Source: a bacterium (GTDB taxonomy: Bacteria > Fibrobacterota > Fibrobacteria > UBA11236). Taken from it: a stretch of DNA of 39,955 bases. A program made the position numbers and the translations under genes. Under the pieces are notes generated by a model. It had not been told where the DNA came from and did no database searches. It saw only the letters and a program-made list of their open reading frames with translations. The stretch is from assembly GCA_900299345.1 (NCBI GenBank), contig OMJM01000028.1, positions 1 through 39,955 on the forward strand. Reading direction: 5' to 3'. Position 1 is the stretch's first letter. Each line of letters begins with the position of its first letter. Shown here piece after piece: positions 30,028 through 36,411 of this stretch.

Positions 30028-31008
30028 GTGTCCGGAACCCGCCGGGTCCGCGCGACCTTTTCCCATACCGCCGCCGCTTCAGAGAGCGGCGGTTCTTTTT
30101 TGGATCTCCTCTGTCGGCGTTTCACCTACCATACCCGTGAAGAATGGATTGAACGCATCCAAGATGGGCATGTGCTCTTGAATGGTGCTTCCGCCAGCCC
30201 CGATACCCCGATTCAAACCGGAATGCGGTTACAGTACCGGATGGAGAATTACGAGGAGCCCGCTGTCCCCATTTCCTTTTCCGAAATTCTGACACAGGGC
30301 AATCTGGCTTTAGTCCACAAACCCGCGGGACTTCCGGTTCATAAAACCGGCCGAGTGTTCGTTTATACATTGGCCAACCTCTATCGCCAGCACCGAAAAG
30401 ATCCCACTTGGGCACCGCTAAACCGATTGGATGTGGAAACTAGCGGCATCGTGGCCTTTGCTCGTGGATCCGAAGCTCTACGGCAATACTCGCCCACTGA
30501 ACCGGGAACTTTGTGGAAAAAGTTTTATCTGGCCGTGGTCCATGGGGAAATCACTTCGGATGGCTCTGTGGATTTTCCTTTGGCCGAGAAGCCGGGAGAT
30601 TCGATCCGCAGCCGGATGCATCCTGACCCCCACGGCAAACGGGCCAAAACTCTTTTCCATCCCTTATCCGTACGGAATGGAAAGACTTTGCTGCGGGTTC
30701 AACCTCTGACCGGCCGCAAGCACCAGATCAGGGCCCATCTTGCGGCAATAGGTCATCCGATTGTAGGCGATAAGGCTTACAGCTTGGATGGACGGCATTA
30801 TCTCAAGCGGCTGGAGAAGGAACTCGATGAGGCTGATTACGCTGCCCTAGGGGCATCGCACCAGCTATTACATGCAGTCCACCTGGAAATTCGGAACCAA
30901 ACTGGCGAAGGGATTGTAGGAACGGATAGCGAAGTTCCAGAGGATTTCCGAAAACTGTTTCCAGATCTGGATCTGTCTTCGGGCTTTAATTTCCCAACAA
31001 CTCCCTGA
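30028..31008 (+). CDS. RluA-family 23S rRNA pseudouridine synthase
   Basis: The 326-residue protein converts specific uridines in RNA to pseudouridine. An S4-like N-terminal domain (FLDLLCRRF, then REEWIERIQDGHVLLNG) precedes the catalytic domain: LALVHKPAGLPVHKTG, the catalytic Asp in NRLDVETSGIVAF, the family segment FYLAVVHGEI and LTGRKHQIRAHLAAIGHPIVGD. It is the RluA/RluC/RluD class; the target cannot be read from the sequence. The start is open. GTG at 30028 has no ribosome site and would place an intrinsic terminator inside the coding sequence. TTG at 30100 lies just after that terminator and still keeps most of the S4 part. The 3' end overlaps the ferredoxin-like gene by 23 bp. Confidence 0.9.
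   Translation: MSGTRRVRATFSHTAAASESGGSFLDLLCRRFTYHTREEWIERIQDGHVLLNGASASPDTPIQTGMRLQYRMENYEEPAVPISFSEILTQGNLALVHKPAGLPVHKTGRVFVYTLANLYRQHRKDPTWAPLNRLDVETSGIVAFARGSEALRQYSPTEPGTLWKKFYLAVVHGEITSDGSVDFPLAEKPGDSIRSRMHPDPHGKRAKTLFHPLSVRNGKTLLRVQPLTGRKHQIRAHLAAIGHPIVGDKAYSLDGRHYLKRLEKELDEADYAALGASHQLLHAVHLEIRNQTGEGIVGTDSEVPEDFRKLFPDLDLSSGFNFPTTP
30071..30101 (+). terminator. Intrinsic terminator inside the RluA-type open frame
   Basis: CCGCCGCT (30071-30078) pairs perfectly with AGCGGCGG (30085-30092) around the loop TCAGAG, followed by TTCTTTTTT. It is ideally placed to end the thioredoxin-like transcript. If the RluA gene starts at 30028, it lies within codons 15-25. Confidence 0.85.
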
Positions 31009-31279
31009 CCTTTGCCTCAATCTCAGGGATATCCGTCTCCCCCACCGCCTGAAACCAGACTCCGTGCGGATAGCACATCACATTCGGGCCTTGAGCGCAG
31101 GGACCCAGGCAACCGGTCCGACTTACCCGTACCGGAAGCTTTGCTTGCTTCAGTCGAGCCTTAAGTTGTTCGAAAACCCGTTGTGCTTCTCCTGAATCTC
31201 CACAGGACGGCGTGCCATCGTGTCGTGCATTGGTGCACACGAGAACATGCAATGGATGGGGCGTTTTGGCGGTCAGCAT
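30986..31279 (-). CDS. Thioredoxin-like [2Fe-2S] ferredoxin
   Basis: A 97-residue protein of the small thioredoxin-fold ferredoxin family that binds one 2Fe-2S cluster. The pattern is a first Cys in HVLVCTNARHDGTPSCGDSG, then GCLGPCAQGPNVMCYPHGVWF, the typical C-x(n)-C ... C-x3-C arrangement plus Pro-rich turn. Such proteins act as electron carriers, sometimes next to cobalamin or anaerobic genes. The ATG at 31279 starts close to the HVLVC strand. It lies back-to-back with the LpxH-type gene (48 bp between starts) and overlaps the RluA gene end by 23 bp. Confidence 0.85.
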   Translation of the reverse strand: MLTAKTPHPLHVLVCTNARHDGTPSCGDSGEAQRVFEQLKARLKQAKLPVRVSRTGCLGPCAQGPNVMCYPHGVWFQAVGETDIPEIEAKVRELLGN

Positions 31280-31327
31280 AAAGGTTTCACCTGGCTTAGA
31301 AATCTAGATTACACAGACATTCGCCTC

Positions 31328-32092
31328 ATGACAGAACCCTCCGCCATTTTTGTTTCAGACCTGCATCTCGGCACGCTCTATGCCGGTGCGGACCCGGATC
31401 GGGGACGAAAGTTCGAGGAATTTCTCCGCGGTCTTTCCGGAAAGTCCTCCCATCTTTTCCTGCTCGGCGACATCTTCGAATTCTGGATGGAATACCGCCA
31501 TTACATCCCCAAGGATCATTTTGGAATTCTCTCGGCCCTGAAGGAACTTCGACTATCAGGGATGCAAATCCATTACCTGTGCGGTAATCACGATTTCAAT
31601 CTCGGAACCTTTTTCAAGGAACATCTGGAAATCGAAACGCACGATGAACCCTTCCAGCTCGAACTTCAAGGGAAAAGGCTGCTGTTGCTGCACGGGGATG
31701 GCATGGATGTGGAAGACAAGATTTACCCTTGGGTCCGCAAGATTCTTCACCATCCCTTTTGCAATTGGTTGTACAGTCTGTTGCACCCCGATCTGGGTAT
31801 GAAGATCGCCTTGGGAGTGGGAAATTTCTCCCGCAACCACACCGGGAATGTTCCACGCTACCTCGATCGCTATGAGGCCGCGGCAAAACGACTTTTACAG
31901 GAGAGCCGCGTAGACATCCTCATGCACGGCCATGTGCACGCAGGGTTTGTGAAGGATCAGCCGGAAGGTGTTTATGTCAATACGGGTGAGTGGCTGCAAA
32001 AACTGCAATACGTCGAGATGATCGGCGGACAATGTTTTTTGAGGAACTACAACGATTCGAGTTCTCGTTTGATCGACTCCAGCTTTTCGTAA
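31328..32092 (+). CDS. UDP-2,3-diacylglucosamine diphosphatase-like metallophosphoesterase
   Basis: A 254-residue calcineurin-type phosphoesterase resembling LpxH/LpxH2, which makes lipid X in lipid A synthesis. Metal ligands are visible in FVSDLHLG (Asp11, His13), LLGDIFEFW (Asp48), CGNHDF (Asn87-His88-Asp89), LLLHGDGMD and the late HGHVHAGF. The LGDIFEFW segment is typical of LpxH. The Arg-rich insert GNFSRNHTGNVPRYLDRYE is compatible with the lipid-binding lid. The ATG at 31328 is preferred to the frame start at 31220, which overlaps the ferredoxin-like gene. The stop lies 46 bp inside the convergent unknown gene. Confidence 0.8.
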   Translation: MTEPSAIFVSDLHLGTLYAGADPDRGRKFEEFLRGLSGKSSHLFLLGDIFEFWMEYRHYIPKDHFGILSALKELRLSGMQIHYLCGNHDFNLGTFFKEHLEIETHDEPFQLELQGKRLLLLHGDGMDVEDKIYPWVRKILHHPFCNWLYSLLHPDLGMKIALGVGNFSRNHTGNVPRYLDRYEAAAKRLLQESRVDILMHGHVHAGFVKDQPEGVYVNTGEWLQKLQYVEMIGGQCFLRNYNDSSSRLIDSSFS

Positions 32093-32949
32093 TCCTCCTG
32101 CTGGAGCGCCTCGATCTTGGCGACCAGCAACTCGAGCTTCTTCAAGGCAAGCGGGCCGAAATCCTTGGAATTTTCGATGACGCTTAAAATGGCGTCTGTA
32201 TCCTCCGGAAACCCGAATTCTTCCATGAAGGAACGAAACTCCTTTTCGGTCTTTTCGTGTTCTTCTTTTTCGCCCACACCACCGCGCGCATAAATCATGC
32301 GGGGGATCAGACTCTTGAGCAGATATTCCTTCCAATCACCTTTTTCCCGGTCAAAAGCGGATTCCAGAAATTCGGCTTTGGGCTTGCCCTCGATGGTTTT
32401 AAGCAGCGACGAAATTTCGGCTTCGATTTCCCGATGTTCCTGTTCGCGATAGTAGGCCTGATACAGGATGGGAAAAGCGTTCACACACAAATGTGCATGG
32501 CTCAAGACGGTAAACTCACCGAGGTAATAGATGTCTGCATCCTGTGCCAGCATCTCCTCGTCCGAAGAAAAGAAGGCCACCTTGGCTGGGATGGGAATGA
32601 AGTCCGCGTTCTTCATGGACTCCAATCGTTCCTTTACCGCTTCAGGATCGAGTGCACCTTCCAAGCCACCGGTATCACGTGCCTGCTCGATGACTTCTTC
32701 AATTCCCTTTTCCAGTGAAATCCCGAATTCCTTGCGGAAAAAATCACGGATATTGCGTTGTTCCACGTAATTGGCCTGCACGGCAAGAATGCCATTGCGA
32801 ACCAGATTCTCCAGTGGCGAGGAAGCTTCACCCTCAGGCGCCAGTGCAGTCGATGAATTGTGATCCAACACCCGGACATAAGTGATCAGCTTGCCGCGAA
32901 GGTGGTTGGGATCCCCTTTTTTAAGCTCGAACAACAGCGCTTTGGACAA
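32047..32949 (-). CDS. Unknown, mostly helical cytoplasmic protein
   Basis: A 300-residue protein with no signal peptide, rich in Glu, Lys and Leu, and predicted helical and partly coiled coil at its C-terminus (LELLVAKIEALQQEDYEKLESI). The N-terminal half has FELKKGDPNHLRGKLITYVRVLD and NYVEQRNIRDFFRKEFG. The centre has a more structured FIPIPAKVAFFSSDEEMLAQ and YYLGEFTVLSHAHLCVNAF. I recognise no family. The TTG at 32949 is preferred for the GGGGAG site 5 nt upstream; a TTG at 32967 would add six residues. It follows the outer-membrane protein gene by about 35 bp on the same strand, and its 3' end overlaps the LpxH-type gene by 46 bp. Confidence 0.6.
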   Translation of the reverse strand: MSKALLFELKKGDPNHLRGKLITYVRVLDHNSSTALAPEGEASSPLENLVRNGILAVQANYVEQRNIRDFFRKEFGISLEKGIEEVIEQARDTGGLEGALDPEAVKERLESMKNADFIPIPAKVAFFSSDEEMLAQDADIYYLGEFTVLSHAHLCVNAFPILYQAYYREQEHREIEAEISSLLKTIEGKPKAEFLESAFDREKGDWKEYLLKSLIPRMIYARGGVGEKEEHEKTEKEFRSFMEEFGFPEDTDAILSVIENSKDFGPLALKKLELLVAKIEALQQEDYEKLESIKRELESL

Positions 32950-32984
32950 AAAGACTCCCCGCGTCAAGTCGCGCGGCTGATGCC

Positions 32985-33722
32985 TTAAAAGGCGAGGACG
33001 TACCCGAGATGCAAATCAAGGTTTACGAGATCCGTACTGCGAAGCCCGTCGCCTTTTTTGATCACGACCTTGGGCTCAAAATTCAATCCCATGGTCTCGG
33101 TCAGGCGGTACAGGATATCCGCGGAAACGGAAATGTCGTGCTGGATGAAATAATCATCCTCAAAATGACCTTCGGGGGTCGTTGATGACGTGGTGCTGTA
33201 TGTCACCCAATTCAACAGCCACTTGGTGTAAAAGAATTCATAGGCCAGCTTGGGGGTGATTTCGAATTTATCCCCGGCCCGAAACCTGAACCCAAACACC
33301 GGTCCCATGCCGAAATAGTTGCGCGAAAAACTGTTCAAGTTCGAATCCGCAGGGGCCTTCTCGTAGATGTAATCGGCGCGGAGTGCCAGTGAAAACTTGT
33401 TAGTGTTGTCAGGTTCAATAAATTCGAACACCGCATAAGGATTGACAAAAAAGGACTTGAACTTGGCCTCCACCTTCTTGTCAGAATCAGGTGGAGCGGA
33501 AAATGCGGTGTCCTTCAAAGGCATACCAGCCCGGATACCCAAGGTCGATCGTCCTTCAATGGTGTATTCCAAGCCCACGAACGGCTGGGTAATCTTGGAA
33601 TTCCATTTGGTGCCGACATAGGGATGGATTCCTGACAAATCCTGCTCAAAAAGTTCGGTTTGCGAAAAGGCTAAAACCGCCGTCAACAGGATGAAAACCT
33701 GTCCCATCGCGAGCTTTTTCAT
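32985..33722 (-). CDS. Predicted outer-membrane beta-barrel protein
   Basis: A 245-residue exported protein. The signal peptide ends near residue 20 (VFILLTAVLAFSQ), and the rest alternates in beta-strand fashion (QPFVGLEYTIEGRSTLGIRAG, FSLALRADYIYEKAP, FEITPKLAYEFFYTKWLL) and ends in Phe (LHLGYVLAF). That fits a small barrel of about 10-12 strands resembling OmpW/OprF-like or MetA-pathway porins. The exact family is not clear. GAAGGAG lies 9 nt before the ATG. It is followed closely by the unknown helical protein gene, with which it may be co-transcribed. Confidence 0.75.
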   Translation of the reverse strand: MKKLAMGQVFILLTAVLAFSQTELFEQDLSGIHPYVGTKWNSKITQPFVGLEYTIEGRSTLGIRAGMPLKDTAFSAPPDSDKKVEAKFKSFFVNPYAVFEFIEPDNTNKFSLALRADYIYEKAPADSNLNSFSRNYFGMGPVFGFRFRAGDKFEITPKLAYEFFYTKWLLNWVTYSTTSSTTPEGHFEDDYFIQHDISVSADILYRLTETMGLNFEPKVVIKKGDGLRSTDLVNLDLHLGYVLAF

Positions 33723-33786
33723 CGGGAATGCTCCTTCACAAGTCTTTGGAATATAGCTTCGCGGAAAGGTCTGAAGGCGTGAAATT

Positions 33787-35193
33787 TCACCTTTCCAGCT
33801 TGAATTTGAACTTCAAATGGGCTCCAGGACCCACAGTGATATCCGTGTCGAAGGGCGGGGCTATACGGTGCAGGAGTTCGACGTGATATTTTCCAGGGGG
33901 AAGCTCCAGCCAGGACTTCATGGGAGTTTCCCCTTCAGGTTTGCCGTTGATGTTAATGGCCGCAAACGGGGGCGCCGATTGTACCATCAAATAGCCATTT
34001 CTGCCGTCCAATCCTTCCATTGGATTGGGAGCCATGGACTTCTTAACCTTCTTGGCTGTTCCAGAAGCTGCGGATACGGTCTTGACCGAATCTTTCTCCA
34101 CCATCGTTTTTGATGTGGCGGCAATGCGTTTGGGCGCCATTTGATTTTTGAGTCCCACAGGCATAAGCCCGGTCAACCATGCCCCGCCCACCAACACCGC
34201 CAAAGAAACCAGGGCGCTGAGTGTCAACCAAAGTATCCGGCGCGATTTGAACCGCTTCAGCGTTGAGGACGAAAAACCCGAGAATCTGTTCCCGGACAGG
34301 CTGCCGGACAACGTGGGTGGTGGAGGAATGTTCAAGCCGACAATGAATTCCCGGACATGATCCACGGAGTCCGCAATCCCCCGCATTCCCAGCCAACTCT
34401 TCAATTGCTGAGCCACCCACCTGGCCCCTGCTCCACGATCCGCAGGATTTTTTTGCAGCAAAGTATCGACGATTTGAATGAGAAAGGGATCAGCTTTTGG
34501 ATTCAGGTCCGCCACAGGAACGTGTGGCTTTTCACAGATGTTTCTCAACGTGGCCGGAATGCTGCCCCCGGTAAATGGCATCATGCCCGTCAGACACGAA
34601 TAAAAAACACCACCCAATGCGAACACGTCGGTTTTGGGGGTGGGCTTTAGCCCTTCCACCTGTTCCGGGGACATGAAATTGGGCGAGCCCAGCACCGCGC
34701 CCGTTTGAGTGCGTGAATGTTCGTCGGCAATATGCGCAATGCCGAAGTCCGTGATCTTGAGAGCGCCTTCGGTATTGAACAGAAGATTTTCCGGCTTGAT
34801 ATCCCGGTGAATCACACCCTGTTTTTCTGCGACTGTCAGGCCTTCCGCAGCTTGAAGAATGATGGCCGCTGTAACCGTGTCGGGCATAGGTTTCCCAGCC
34901 AAGGCTGTGCACAAAGTTTGCAGACTTTGCCCGTCGATAAACTCCATGACGAGGTATTGCTGGTTGTCCTGAACGCCGAAGTCGAAAATTTCGACGATGT
35001 TGGCATGCCGCAATGCCGCAATGGTCTTGGCTTCGACATTGAATCGTTCGATAAGCTTGTCGTTGGTCGAAAGGTGGGCCTGAATGACCTTGATGGCCAC
35101 GAGGCGGTTCAATAACGGATCTTCCGCCAAATAAACTGTGGCCATGCCTCCCTGGCCCAGCGGTCTCAATATTCGGTAGCGCCCCAGTTCCAT
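33787..35193 (-). CDS. Membrane Ser/Thr protein kinase with extracytoplasmic PEGA domain
   Basis: A 468-residue Hanks-type kinase. The catalytic domain (about 1-270) has the Gly-rich loop LGQGGMATVY (12-21), Lys35 in VAIKVI, HRDIKPEN (129-136) and DFG (149-151), so all catalytic residues are present. A membrane helix follows at about 320-341 (ILWLTLSALVSLAVLVGG), then a Lys-rich linker and a PEGA domain (YLMVQSAPPFAAININGKPEG, then LPPGKYHVELLH) that is likely to sense or bind something outside the membrane. This is the usual PknB-like order with PEGA in place of PASTA. No phosphatase gene is adjacent. It may phosphorylate envelope or cell-division proteins. Confidence 0.92.
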   Translation of the reverse strand: MELGRYRILRPLGQGGMATVYLAEDPLLNRLVAIKVIQAHLSTNDKLIERFNVEAKTIAALRHANIVEIFDFGVQDNQQYLVMEFIDGQSLQTLCTALAGKPMPDTVTAAIILQAAEGLTVAEKQGVIHRDIKPENLLFNTEGALKITDFGIAHIADEHSRTQTGAVLGSPNFMSPEQVEGLKPTPKTDVFALGGVFYSCLTGMMPFTGGSIPATLRNICEKPHVPVADLNPKADPFLIQIVDTLLQKNPADRGAGARWVAQQLKSWLGMRGIADSVDHVREFIVGLNIPPPPTLSGSLSGNRFSGFSSSTLKRFKSRRILWLTLSALVSLAVLVGGAWLTGLMPVGLKNQMAPKRIAATSKTMVEKDSVKTVSAASGTAKKVKKSMAPNPMEGLDGRNGYLMVQSAPPFAAININGKPEGETPMKSWLELPPGKYHVELLHRIAPPFDTDITVGPGAHLKFKFKLER

Positions 35194-35226
35194 GGAGTTG
35201 CGAAGTTATAAAATCCCGGAATGCGG

Positions 35227-35278
35227 AAAAACCCCGCGACCGTCAACGGCCGGGATTCGGCCGCCAGCGGGGATTTTT
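35227..35278 (-). terminator. Intrinsic terminator at the end of the glgP-prs unit
   Basis: Read on the minus strand, CCCCGC (near 35272) pairs with GCGGGG (near 35232) across a GC-rich loop and is followed by TTTTT. It spans the stop codon of the PRPP-synthetase-like gene (35245-35243), so the 5' arm is coding. The A/T flanks are symmetric, so it may also act on the plus strand. Confidence 0.8.
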
Positions 35279-36400
35279 CGAAGACATATCCACCGAGTAG
35301 AAATTGCGCTCGAAACGGGTGGCGTCCCGACCCAAGTGCCTGAGCAGGAAGCGGGCAATCCACTTCTCGATTTTCAGAACGACCATCTTCTTGCGCAACC
35401 GCCCCTGCGTGTCGCGGTTCAGAATCGAAGGAATAGTGTTCATGGTCAGGATTTCATCGAGTACGCCCGCATTCATATTCTCCCTGCCTTCGGGAGAGGC
35501 ATAGAAATGCGTGACCCCGAAGCAGATGCGATTGGGCTTCCCTTCGTGCAAAAGGCGGCAGCATTCCATGATGGTGGAACCGGTGCGCACCATGTCGTCC
35601 AGAACGATGACATCCTTCCCCGCGATGCCTTCCAATCCGATGTCCGACTGCGCGCTCAACGTCATGCTCACCTGCCGCTCGCCCGAGCGGGATTTCTGCA
35701 TCACTACACGCGATACGCCGGAAAGCCCCAAAGTTTCCCGTACTTGGGTGACAAAGGGCCATGCCCCCATGTCCGGGGCACAGAGGACTAGATTGCTTCC
35801 GTCGATTCCGGTAGAGACCATGTCAGAATACTTGATGTAATCCGCATAGACTTCACTGGGTGTGAGGTTGTAAAATCCGCTGGAGAAGGTGTCACTGAAC
35901 AACTTCTGCACCTTGGCACTGTGATTGTGCACCGTGATGACGGAATCCACTCCGGAAAGACGGAGTAGTTCCGCGTAGAGTTTGGCTGTGAAGGCCTGGC
36001 CGTCGAACTTTTTGAGATCCTCCACGGGTCGGCTTTCCTCATCCTTGCCTCGGTGCGGGCCGCGATCTTGCGCTGAGAAAAACAGATCCGGCTCCACCAG
36101 AATCACCTGTTTGGCCCCGTTGTCCTTGGCGGCACGGGCCAGCACGAAGGTTCGTGAAGCAAGCGAACCGCGCGTATGGTTGGTGGCGGCGGAACAAATG
36201 ACCACAGTCTTTCCCGTCAAGGACTTGCCGATGTTGGCCATATCGTTCTCATCGCTGAGATAACGAGGGCAGAATTCGGTGTTGGCGTAGACTTTGAGGG
36301 AAATGAGGTCGGCCATGTCCTCGATCTGGCCGCACATGTGGGCTATGTCAATGGCGAAAGGGTCGTCGGAAACGTTCGAGATAATGATCAAATCACGCAT
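35243..36400 (-). CDS. Ribose-phosphate pyrophosphokinase-like protein (long form)
   Basis: The 385-residue protein resembles PRPP synthetase, which makes PRPP from ribose-5-phosphate and ATP for nucleotide synthesis. It has the central segment VEPDLFFSAQDRGPH (the usual Y-A-R-Q-D-R region) and the PRPP-binding loop DVIVLDDMVRTGSTI, plus VTHFYASPEG, close to the family's later GVTHG-type turn. It is about 70 residues longer than ordinary Prs (about 315), mostly at the C-terminus, and the N-terminal start (MRDLIIISNVSDDPFAI) is not the usual one. It could be a true synthetase or a PRPP-related homologue. It lies 11 bp downstream of glgP, so the two are co-transcribed. Confidence 0.75.
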   Translation of the reverse strand: MRDLIIISNVSDDPFAIDIAHMCGQIEDMADLISLKVYANTEFCPRYLSDENDMANIGKSLTGKTVVICSAATNHTRGSLASRTFVLARAAKDNGAKQVILVEPDLFFSAQDRGPHRGKDEESRPVEDLKKFDGQAFTAKLYAELLRLSGVDSVITVHNHSAKVQKLFSDTFSSGFYNLTPSEVYADYIKYSDMVSTGIDGSNLVLCAPDMGAWPFVTQVRETLGLSGVSRVVMQKSRSGERQVSMTLSAQSDIGLEGIAGKDVIVLDDMVRTGSTIMECCRLLHEGKPNRICFGVTHFYASPEGRENMNAGVLDEILTMNTIPSILNRDTQGRLRKKMVVLKIEKWIARFLLRHLGRDATRFERNFYSVDMSSKNPRWRPNPGR

Positions 36401-36411
36401 CGTGGGGATGT

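Noticed and set aside
31220-31327. Longer N-terminus for the LpxH-type protein
   Set aside because: It overlaps the ferredoxin-like gene on the other strand, and conserved sequence begins just after ATG 31328.
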